Shown: piece by piece, positions 1-5,621 of the stretch | Position numbering within the stretch: position 1 is the stretch's first letter | Layout of the letters: the number at the start of each line of letters is the position of its first letter | Assembly: GCA_023145315.1 (NCBI GenBank) | Contig: JAGLEA010000051.1 | Location: 1-5,621 of the forward strand | Reading direction: 5' to 3' | DNA length: 5,621 nt | DNA from: Psychrilyobacter sp. | GTDB lineage: Bacteria; Fusobacteriota; Fusobacteriia; Fusobacteriales; Fusobacteriaceae | Translations under genes and position numbers: made by a program | Notes under the pieces: model-generated | What the model was told of the DNA's origin: nothing | Database searches by the model: none | What the model saw: the letters and a program-made list of their open reading frames with translations, nothing else

Positions 1-356
1 CTGGAGGTGGAGTTGTTAACTGGGGACTTATTAGAAAGTTTATAAGTCGTGGTGGTAGTCTATACTCTAGAATAATTTTAGGAGCACCTATTAAAGACTT
101 TACAGGTGGTTTTAAATGCTTTAAAAGGGAAACACTAGAAAATTTAAATTTAGATAAGATAGTATCTAATGGTTATTCATTTCAGGTAGAACTAAATTAC
201 AAAGTTTGGCTTAAAGGAATGAAAATAAAAGAAACTCCAATCATATTTGAAGATAGAACATTAGGGCAATCTAAAATGAGCAAAAAAATATTTTTAGAAG
301 CAATTTTAAAAGTTTTGTGGATGAGAGCAAATAAAAAGTTTTTAAAAGAAAATTAA
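1..356 (+). CDS. Polyprenol-phosphate mannose/hexose synthase, GT2 DPM1-type (5'-truncated)
   Basis: This is the C-terminal 117 residues of a family 2 glycosyltransferase; the first complete codon is at base 3 and the stop is TAA at 354-356. Enzymes of this type move a sugar, often mannose, from a nucleotide sugar to a polyprenyl phosphate on the cytoplasmic face of the membrane. The fragment carries the typical second half of the DPM1 group: GGGVVNW at the cut end (fragment residues 1-7), a SRGGSLYSR segment (15-23), KDFTGGFKCF (31-40), SNGYSFQVEL (55-64) and DRTLGQSKMS (84-93). The catalytic DXD motif and N-terminus lie outside the window. The protein ends about 24 residues after the GQSKMS motif with no clear transmembrane helix, so it is the short form without a GtrA-like anchor. 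It is followed after 18 bases by gatC. The DPM1-type family is clear, but the sugar cannot be read from the sequence and could be mannose, glucose or another hexose. Confidence 0.9.
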   Translation, partial: GGGVVNWGLIRKFISRGGSLYSRIILGAPIKDFTGGFKCFKRETLENLNLDKIVSNGYSFQVELNYKVWLKGMKIKETPIIFEDRTLGQSKMSKKIFLEAILKVLWMRANKKFLKEN

Positions 357-362
357 AAAGAC

Positions 363-367
363 GGAGG
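363..367 (+). promoter_or_regulatory. Ribosome binding site of gatC (supports a TTG start)
   Basis: GGAGG lies seven bases before the TTG at 375-377. No in-frame ATG or GTG exists between the upstream stop and this TTG, and the next in-frame ATG (420) would remove the conserved first helix of GatC. The site therefore fixes the non-ATG start. Confidence 0.8.
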
Positions 368-374
368 TAGGGAA

Positions 375-668
375 TTGTCATTAACTAAAGAAGATGTACT
401 AAAAGTAGCAAAATTATCTATGCTAGAATTTGAAGAAAATGAATTAGAAGGATTACAGGGAGAGTTAAACGATATATTAAGTTTTATTTCTAAGCTAGAT
501 CAAGCAGATGTAGAAGGAATAGAACCTATGACTCAAGTAAATCACATGGTTAATGCATTTAGAAATGATGAAATAAAAAAGTCTCTGTCAATGGAAGAGG
601 CTATTAAAAATGCTCCAGAGAGAGTTGATGGTACATTTGCAGTTCCTAGAACAGTTAGTGGGAACTAA
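375..668 (+). CDS. gatC: Asp-tRNA(Asn)/Glu-tRNA(Gln) amidotransferase subunit C
   Basis: GatC is the small subunit of the GatCAB amidotransferase. It wraps around the GatA-GatB interface and is needed for GatA to fold and assemble. The 97-residue length is normal for the family (about 95). The order of conserved parts fits: an N-terminal helix starting LTKEDVLKVAKLS (residues 3-15), a second helix around LNDILSFISKLDQ (31-43), the short EGIEPMTQV link (47-55), NAFRNDEIKKSL (60-71), then NAPERVDGTFAVPR (79-92). Translation starts at TTG, supported by a GGAGG site seven bases upstream. The gene is unusual in not being followed directly by gatA: a membrane glycosyltransferase starts 11 bases after its stop, and gatA comes 2.4 kb later. 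Cotranscription with its neighbours is inferred from the short gaps. Identification is secure. Confidence 0.95.
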   Translation: MSLTKEDVLKVAKLSMLEFEENELEGLQGELNDILSFISKLDQADVEGIEPMTQVNHMVNAFRNDEIKKSLSMEEAIKNAPERVDGTFAVPRTVSGN

Positions 669-672
669 GGAG
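667..672 (+). promoter_or_regulatory. Ribosome binding site of the GT39 gene, overlapping the gatC stop
   Basis: AAGGAG overlaps the last two bases of the gatC TAA (666-668) and sits seven bases before the ATG at 680. It chooses this ATG over the in-frame one at 710. Its position suggests that ribosomes finishing gatC could reinitiate on the glycosyltransferase, which would couple their translation. Confidence 0.7.
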
Positions 673-679
673 TTTTAAA

Positions 680-2131
680 ATGAGTAAAATAGATAATTTA
701 ATTAATAAAATGGATCGAAAAAAATTCTTATTAATAATCATAGGGATAACTATATTTAGGTTAATTATAGGTGGTTATCTAAATCTGTCAGACGATGAAA
801 GTTATTATTTACTTTGGTCACGTAATTTAGGTATGAGTTACTATGACCATCCACCATTAATTGCTTATTTAATAAGATTTTCAACTATGATTTTTGGAGA
901 AAATAATTTTTCGGTTAGATTGGTGTCTGTAGGGCTAACCTTCATCACTAGTTTATATGTGTATAAAATCTCCTACTTTTTATATAAGGACGAAAGAATA
1001 GCTGGGTTAGCAAGTGTGATAATGAACATTATTCCTATCTATTCTATATTAGCTATTTTAACTATGCCTGATGCACCATTAGTTTTACTATATACAATAA
1101 TTATTTACTATTTTATAAAGTTAATTTATGAAAAAGATGCTAAAAATTGGTATATAATAGCAATTTTGGCAGGACTAGGACTTCTAAGTAAATATAATAT
1201 GTTTATGGTATTTCCTAGTATCTTTTTTTATTTACTTTTTAGTAAAGAAAATAGATATTGGCTTCTAAAAAAAGAACCGTATATAGCGTTTATAATAGCG
1301 ATATTGATGTTTACCCCGGTAATATACTGGAACTACTCCCATGAATGGGGTTCGTTTGCGTTTCATCTAGAAGGGCGACAAAACTCTACATATAAACTTA
1401 GACCTATTAAATTATTTCAATTTGTAGGTGGGCAATTAGGTGTTGTATCGCCTATATTATTTATAGGAATCTTTATGACTTCTATAAAAAACTTTAAGAA
1501 ACCTGATGTTAATCTATTGTTTTGGTTTTCATTGCCACTTATTGTAGTATTTACTCTTAGTTCATTATCAAATGATTCCAAAGTTCATTGGTTAGCAATG
1601 GCATATATTCCAATGATAATAGTCTTTACAAAATATATAAATTTTACAAAGATATGGAAAGTCGGCGTTGTTTTAAGTGCTAGTTTGAGTTTTATAATAT
1701 ATATATCGGCAGTCACATTGATTATTCCGTTAAAACCAAAGGATAATGCCTTAGCAGATATGCATGGGTGGGATATGGCAGCTCCTAAGATAGAAAAAAT
1801 ATACGAAGAAGCTAAAAAAGATGGTAGCGAATGGTTTATGTTTGGTGATAGATATCAAACTACATCACCATTGGCAGTTTATCTTCCTAAGAAAGAATAT
1901 GTATACAATATGGCTAGTAGAACTAGTCAATTTGATTATTGGAAAGATAGGAATGAGATGATAGGTAAAAATGGAATATTTGTTGCTACTTCATTTTATA
2001 ATAAGAAACCCAAAGATAAATTTAAATATGATAGGGTGGAATTAGTAGATACAATCGTCTATAAAAAATGGGGAAGAGTTCAAAGAGAATATTTCGTATA
2101 TAAAGTTTATAACTATCAAGGGAGAAAATAA
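680..2131 (+). CDS. GT39/ArnT-type membrane glycosyltransferase (polyprenyl-phosphate-sugar dependent)
   Basis: This 483-residue GT-C fold enzyme would take a sugar from a polyprenyl-phosphate donor and attach it to an acceptor on the outer face of the inner membrane. The first external loop holds the expected acidic motif DDESYYLLWS (residues 38-47) followed by YYDHPP (54-59). TMPDAP (128-133) supplies the second conserved Asp, D131. Other family marks are GLGLLSKY (165-172), PVIYWN (213-218) and KVHWLAMAYIP (301-311). About 11 hydrophobic segments run from residue 15 to 351. The last 130 residues are soluble and include ADMHGWD (359-365), GDRYQTTSPLAVYLP and SRTSQFDYW, a tail seen in several bacterial GT39 proteins. 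The RBS at 667-672 supports the ATG at 680. The DPM1-type synthase one gene upstream of gatC is the likely donor supplier. The acceptor (lipid A, glycan or protein) and the sugar are unknown, so I give no gene symbol. Confidence 0.88.
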   Translation: MSKIDNLINKMDRKKFLLIIIGITIFRLIIGGYLNLSDDESYYLLWSRNLGMSYYDHPPLIAYLIRFSTMIFGENNFSVRLVSVGLTFITSLYVYKISYFLYKDERIAGLASVIMNIIPIYSILAILTMPDAPLVLLYTIIIYYFIKLIYEKDAKNWYIIAILAGLGLLSKYNMFMVFPSIFFYLLFSKENRYWLLKKEPYIAFIIAILMFTPVIYWNYSHEWGSFAFHLEGRQNSTYKLRPIKLFQFVGGQLGVVSPILFIGIFMTSIKNFKKPDVNLLFWFSLPLIVVFTLSSLSNDSKVHWLAMAYIPMIIVFTKYINFTKIWKVGVVLSASLSFIIYISAVTLIIPLKPKDNALADMHGWDMAAPKIEKIYEEAKKDGSEWFMFGDRYQTTSPLAVYLPKKEYVYNMASRTSQFDYWKDRNEMIGKNGIFVATSFYNKKPKDKFKYDRVELVDTIVYKKWGRVQREYFVYKVYNYQGRK

Positions 2132-2185
2132 AATATCGTACCCGGAATCAGAATGTAAAAAGGTATATATTATTAGGAGGAGACA
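2132..2185 (+). other. Longest intergenic gap in the operon; no terminator or promoter seen
   Basis: These 54 bases separate the GT39 stop from the PAP2 start. They contain a small GC-richer patch (CGTACCCGG, 2138-2146) but no inverted repeat followed by a T run and no credible -35/-10 pair. The only functional signal is AGGAGG at 2175-2180, five bases before the PAP2 ATG. Read-through from the upstream genes is the simplest interpretation. Confidence 0.5.
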
Positions 2186-3010
2186 ATGGATAAAGGTATA
2201 TTATTAACTATACTATTAATAATAGTAGCTATAGATATATTAAAACAAGGATATTTAAGTGGCTTTGTTAGTAGGTTTTTTAGAAATATAATTAAGTTTA
2301 AAAAAATAGTGATTATAGGTATATTATTGACTACTATCACTGTATTATACTTAGATCTTCCAGTAGCAAAATTAGTTTCTAATAAATATTATGCAAAAAC
2401 ATTACAAGGGATAGAAAACGGTGCTAGGACAGCAACTCCTAATGAAATCAAGGAAATCAAAGAGAAAATTAAAGAAGAGGTTATTCAAAAAGATAAATAT
2501 TCTAAATATGAAAGATTTCTAGCTCATCAGGGTGAAGGAGATGCTACCGGTGGAACGATACTTGTTTTACTATTTTTAGGATTTTTGTTTAGAAATAAAA
2601 AATTGATAAAAGTATCAAAAGAAGCTGTTATGGGTATAATAGCGGCAGGAGCACTAGTAAATATTTTAAAATATATTATTTCTAGGCTTCGTCCAGATGT
2701 AAATATGCTACCACATCAATTTTTTAATTGGGCATCATGGTTTAATGGAACAGGGAGTGTGGACCCATTCAAAAGTGCTAGTGCTAGTTTACCATCAGGT
2801 CATTCAATAGTAGCAGTAGCAGTAGCTTTTTCATTTTATTATGGATATAAGAATAAATTCGTTAAATTTTTAGCGATTATTTATGCGACTGTTCTTAGTT
2901 TATCTAGAGTATATGGTACGAGACACTGGCTAAGTGATGTAATAGCAGCAGCATTTTTAGGAGTATTAGTTGCAAAAACTATATACGAAATTAATAGAAA
3001 TAAAAAATAA
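2186..3010 (+). CDS. PAP2-family membrane lipid phosphatase
   Basis: This is a 274-residue integral membrane phosphatase of the PAP2 superfamily, whose members remove phosphate from lipid phosphates or pyrophosphates. The three catalytic motifs are intact: K162-x6-R169-P170 with a following Asp, P203-S204-G205-H206, and S240-R241-x5-H247-x3-D251. H206 and H247 are the expected acid/base and nucleophile. Hydrophobic segments lie near residues 4-21, 38-58, 120-136, 147-165, 206-221, 225-241 and 252-267. A charged, Lys/Glu-rich loop (about 63-115) separates the N-terminal membrane pair from the catalytic core. A 32-residue loop rich in aromatic residues separates motifs 1 and 2. AGGAGG five bases upstream supports the ATG. 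Candidate roles are undecaprenyl-pyrophosphate phosphatase, phosphatidylglycerophosphate phosphatase, or LpxE/LpxF-type lipid A phosphatase. The motifs alone do not decide, but the neighbouring sugar-lipid enzymes favour envelope lipid or lipid A work. Confidence 0.9.
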   Translation: MDKGILLTILLIIVAIDILKQGYLSGFVSRFFRNIIKFKKIVIIGILLTTITVLYLDLPVAKLVSNKYYAKTLQGIENGARTATPNEIKEIKEKIKEEVIQKDKYSKYERFLAHQGEGDATGGTILVLLFLGFLFRNKKLIKVSKEAVMGIIAAGALVNILKYIISRLRPDVNMLPHQFFNWASWFNGTGSVDPFKSASASLPSGHSIVAVAVAFSFYYGYKNKFVKFLAIIYATVLSLSRVYGTRHWLSDVIAAAFLGVLVAKTIYEINRNKK

Positions 3011-3046
3011 TTTAAACAGAGATGAATAAAAGCATTAGGAGGAAAA

Positions 3047-4495
3047 ATGTTATATAAACATACAGCGACTGAGTTGTCTAAGATGTTAAAAAATAAAGAA
3101 GTAACAGCAACTGAAATAATTACAGATATTTTTAATAGAATAGAAGAAACTGAAGAAAGGTTAGGTAGTTTTCTTTTGTTAAAAAAAGAAAGTGCATTAG
3201 AAAAAGCTAAAATAGTAGATGAAAAAATAGCAAATGGTGAAGAATTATTACCCTTAGAGGGAATTCCAATAGCATTAAAAGATAATATGGTATCAAAAGG
3301 TGACCTAACTAGTGCAGCTTCTAAAATGTTAGCTAATTATGAGGGAATCTATGATGCTACTGTAGTTAAAAAATTAGAAGATGCTGGAGCAATCATTATT
3401 GGTAAAACAAATATGGATGAATTTGCTATGGGATCGACGACTAAAACATCTTATGTTAAGGAATCAAAAAACCCATGGGATTTAGAGAGAACACCGGGAG
3501 GTTCATCAGGAGGTTCTGCCTCTGCTGTAGCAGGAGGACAAGTACCAATCTCGCTAGGATCAGATACAGGTGGAAGTATCAGGCAACCAGCGGCATTTTG
3601 TGGAATAGTTGGACTAAAACCTACATATGGAAGGGTATCAAGATACGGGTTGATGGCATTTGCTTCTTCTCTAGATCAAATAGGACCTATGGGGAAAAGT
3701 GTAGAAGATGTAGCTAAATTACTAAATGTAATAGCTGGATATGATGAGATGGATGCTACATCTATGGAAGTAGAAGTTCCTGATTATACTGCGAGTTTAG
3801 ATGGAAATATCAAAGGAATGAAAATAGGTGTTCCTAAGGAATATTTTATAGAAGGATTAGATGAAAATATAAAGAAAGTTACAGAGGATGCTATAGAAAA
3901 TTATAGAAAATTAGGAGCTGAAATTGTTCCTATTAGTCTAAAAAATACTGAGTTTGCTCCTGCTACTTATTATATTTTAGCACCTGCAGAAGCTAGTTCA
4001 AATTTAGCCCGTTTTGACGGTGTGAGATATGGTTATAGAGCAGACAACTATGATGGAATTATGGATATGTATGTAAAAACTAGGAGTCAAGGGTTTGGTT
4101 CTGAAGTCAAAAAAAGAATTATGATAGGAACTTATGTTCTTAGTGCTGGGTACTATGATGCGTATTACAGAAAAGCACAAAAAGTAAGACAACTTATAAA
4201 AAATGACTTTGATAATGCTTTCAAGAAAGTAGATGTAATTTTAACACCTGCAACTCCAGGAACTTCTTTCAAATTGACGGATAAAAAGACACCAGTAGAG
4301 CTTTATTTAGAAGATATATTTACAATACCAGCAAATTTAGCTGGAATACCTGGATTAGTAATACCAGCAGGTAAGGTAGATAATCTACCAGTTGGAATCC
4401 AATTAATCGGAAAAGCGTTTGATGAGGCAACTCTATTAAAAGCTGGAGATGCATATGAAAAAGCATATACAAAAATGGAGATGCCAAAATTATAA
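3047..4495 (+). CDS. gatA: Asp-tRNA(Asn)/Glu-tRNA(Gln) amidotransferase subunit A
   Basis: GatA is the glutaminase subunit: it releases ammonia from glutamine (or asparagine) and passes it through a channel to GatB. The 482-residue protein is a full-length amidase-signature enzyme. The catalytic triad is complete: K78 in PIALKDN, the cis-Ser S153 in PGGSSGGS (150-157), and the nucleophile S177 in GSDTGGSIRQPA. These match the K79/S154/S178 set known from the Staphylococcus aureus enzyme, shifted by one. Further family marks are GLKPTYGRVSRYGLMAFASS in the core, APAEASSNLARFDG, RIMIGTYVLSAGYYDAYY, and the C-terminal LPVGIQLIGKAFDE. AGGAGG at 3037-3042, four bases before the ATG, fixes the start, 36 bases after the PAP2 stop. 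gatB follows after 33 bases. Nothing looks broken. The identification is secure; whether it serves Gln-tRNA, Asn-tRNA or both depends on synthetases outside the window. Confidence 0.98.
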   Translation: MLYKHTATELSKMLKNKEVTATEIITDIFNRIEETEERLGSFLLLKKESALEKAKIVDEKIANGEELLPLEGIPIALKDNMVSKGDLTSAASKMLANYEGIYDATVVKKLEDAGAIIIGKTNMDEFAMGSTTKTSYVKESKNPWDLERTPGGSSGGSASAVAGGQVPISLGSDTGGSIRQPAAFCGIVGLKPTYGRVSRYGLMAFASSLDQIGPMGKSVEDVAKLLNVIAGYDEMDATSMEVEVPDYTASLDGNIKGMKIGVPKEYFIEGLDENIKKVTEDAIENYRKLGAEIVPISLKNTEFAPATYYILAPAEASSNLARFDGVRYGYRADNYDGIMDMYVKTRSQGFGSEVKKRIMIGTYVLSAGYYDAYYRKAQKVRQLIKNDFDNAFKKVDVILTPATPGTSFKLTDKKTPVELYLEDIFTIPANLAGIPGLVIPAGKVDNLPVGIQLIGKAFDEATLLKAGDAYEKAYTKMEMPKL

Positions 4496-4528
4496 GAAAT
4501 CTAAATTAAGATATTAAGGAGAAAATAG

Positions 4529-5621
4529 ATGGCTATAGAGTGGGAAGCGGTAATAGGACTTGAGATCCATTGCCAATTAGATACTAAAACAAAAGTTTGG
4601 TGTGGTTGTAGTAGTGACTATGATAACTCACCAGAAAATACACATACATGTCCTGTGTGTCTAGGGCATCCAGGAGCACTGCCAAAATTAAATAAAAAAG
4701 TACTAGATTATGCTATAAAAGCAGGGTTTGCACTTAATTGTGAAATCCATAAAGAGAGTAGATTTGATAGAAAAAACTACTTTTATCCAGATACTCCTAA
4801 AAACTATCAAATTACACAAATGGATCATCCATATGCAGAAAACGGATATGTTGATATTCCTATGTCAAATGGTGAGATGAAGAGAATAGGTGTAACAAGA
4901 ATTCATATTGAGGAAGATGCAGGTAAATCAATACATGCTGGAACAGAGTCATTTATTAACTTTAATAGAGCATCTATGCCACTAATAGAGATAGTATCAG
5001 AGCCAGATATGAGGAGTTCTGAAGAGGCATATAAATATCTTAACTTAGTAAAGGATGCACTAAAGTATACAAAGATATCTGATGTATCAATGGAATTAGG
5101 ATCACTTAGATGTGATGCAAATATTTCTGTGATGCATAAAGGTGCAAAGGAATTTGGTAAAAGAGTAGAAGTAAAAAACCTTAACTCTTTTAAGGGTGTA
5201 GCTAGAGCTATCGACTATGAGATTAGTAGACAAATAGAGGCAATAGAAAACGGAGAAAAAATTAATCAAGAAACTAGACTTTGGGATGAAGAACCTCAAG
5301 TTACTAGAGTTATGAGAAGTAAGGAAGAGGCTATGGATTATAGATTTTTTCCAGAACCTGATCTAGTAAGAATTTTAATCAACGATGAGCAACTAGTTAG
5401 ATTAAAGGATGAGATGCCAGAATCGAAAATAGAGAAGGTTAAAAGATTTATGGAAAATTATAAATTAAGTGAAAAAGAATCAGAGACATTAGCTAGTAGT
5501 ATAGAATTATCAGATTACTTTGAAAAAGTAGCAAAGGAATCGAATAATCCAAAAACAAGTTGTAACTGGATATTAACTGAAGTTTTAAAAGTTTTAAAAG
5601 ATAGAAGTATAGAGATAGATG
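4529..5621 (+). CDS. gatB: Asp-tRNA(Asn)/Glu-tRNA(Gln) amidotransferase subunit B (3'-truncated)
   Basis: GatB binds the misacylated tRNA, phosphorylates the side-chain carboxylate of its Glu or Asp with ATP, and amidates it with ammonia from GatA. The reading frame is open to the window edge: 364 complete codons plus one base, about three-quarters of the usual 475-480 residues. The kinase-site motif VIGLEIHCQL (residues 8-17, with E12 and H14) is present. A four-cysteine zinc site follows: C25 and C27, then C41 and C44 in CPVCLGHPGALP. Further marks are NYFYPDTPKNYQITQ, the RIHIEEDAGKSIH loop, NRASMPLIEIVSEPDM, and EVKNLNSF. Past about residue 325 the helical tRNA-binding region (YqeY-like) begins, and it is cut by the window end. 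The ATG is supported by AAGGAG at 4516-4521, seven bases upstream. The gene follows gatA directly and should share its transcript. Confidence 0.97.
   Translation, partial: MAIEWEAVIGLEIHCQLDTKTKVWCGCSSDYDNSPENTHTCPVCLGHPGALPKLNKKVLDYAIKAGFALNCEIHKESRFDRKNYFYPDTPKNYQITQMDHPYAENGYVDIPMSNGEMKRIGVTRIHIEEDAGKSIHAGTESFINFNRASMPLIEIVSEPDMRSSEEAYKYLNLVKDALKYTKISDVSMELGSLRCDANISVMHKGAKEFGKRVEVKNLNSFKGVARAIDYEISRQIEAIENGEKINQETRLWDEEPQVTRVMRSKEEAMDYRFFPEPDLVRILINDEQLVRLKDEMPESKIEKVKRFMENYKLSEKESETLASSIELSDYFEKVAKESNNPKTSCNWILTEVLKVLKDRSIEID

Noticed and set aside
2970..2997. Promoter-like TTGCAA with a TAATAG box upstream of gatA
   Set aside because: The -10 match is poor (three of six), the site lies inside PAP2 coding sequence, and similar matches are expected by chance at this base composition.
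3022..3057. An 11-codon mini-ORF (ATG at 3022) overlapping the gatA start
   Set aside because: It has no good ribosome binding site of its own, and it spans the gatA Shine-Dalgarno sequence. In such AT-rich DNA short ATG-to-stop runs are frequent. A leader role cannot be supported.
1223..3187. Runs of seven A or T (1223-1229, 1267-1273, 2300-2306, 3181-3187) as possible phase-variation tracts
   Set aside because: Runs of this length are expected in such AT-rich genes, they are all in frame here, and they also occur in the housekeeping gene gatA, where phase variation would be harmful.
3475..3717. An 80-codon plus-strand open frame inside gatA
   Set aside because: It is out of frame with a full-length gatA that has all catalytic residues. 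Its predicted protein is Arg/Cys/Ser-rich with no family resemblance, and it lies over the most conserved Gly-rich part of gatA, so it is a frame shadow.
4004..4192. A 62-codon minus-strand open frame antisense to gatA
   Set aside because: It lies wholly within conserved gatA coding sequence and its product resembles nothing I know, so it is a shadow.
5102..5299. A 65-codon minus-strand open frame antisense to gatB
   Set aside because: It lies within gatB, and its Phe/Tyr/Ser-rich translation is what the reverse complement of Lys/Glu-rich AT-rich coding sequence gives.
5582..5599. Tandem direct repeat of the 9-mer GTTTTAAAA
   Set aside because: It encodes an ordinary VLKVLK stretch in a GatB helix, with only two copies, and lies inside a conserved gene. 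It is not evidence of a repeat element or terminator.

Overview
The window is a slice of one AT-rich, plus-strand bacterial operon with no visible break. It holds six genes: the 3' end of a polyprenol-phosphate-sugar synthase (GT2, DPM1-type), gatC, a membrane GT39/ArnT-type glycosyltransferase, a PAP2-family membrane phosphatase, gatA, and the 5' three-quarters of gatB. The gaps between genes are 18, 11, 54, 36 and 33 bases. Each start is preceded by a purine-rich ribosome binding site (GGAGG, AAGGAG or AGGAGG), and I see no convincing terminator hairpin or internal promoter. There is no gene-free stretch over 300 bases.

Organism: the low GC content, A/T-ending codons and the wording of GatA (for example the NMDEFAMGSTTKTS and LAPAEASSNLARFDG segments and the MPKL C-terminus) remind me most of Fusobacteriota. 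This rests on memory of family sequences, not on a search. A low-GC Firmicute is the main alternative.

Function: two themes are interleaved. GatC, GatA and GatB form the heterotrimeric tRNA-dependent amidotransferase, which converts misacylated Glu-tRNA(Gln) and/or Asp-tRNA(Asn) to Gln-tRNA(Gln) and Asn-tRNA(Asn). GatA has a complete Lys-cisSer-Ser triad, and GatB has its kinase-site motifs and a four-cysteine zinc site. The other three genes look like a cell-envelope module. The GT2 enzyme would charge a polyprenyl phosphate with a sugar, the GT39 enzyme would transfer that sugar to an acceptor outside the cytoplasm, and the PAP2 enzyme would remove a phosphate from a lipid.

The most interesting point is the layout. 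The 2.4-kb GT39-PAP2 pair sits between gatC and gatA, whose products are needed in equal amounts, and the GT2 gene sits just before gatC. The trio recalls known lipid A remodelling sets (ArnT/Rgt/Flm-type transferases, their polyprenyl-phosphate donor synthases, and LpxE-type phosphatases), so a lipid A or surface-glycan modification cassette is a reasonable but unproven reading. All the proteins belong to known families, and I see no sign of mobile elements, CRISPR, tRNA or rRNA genes.
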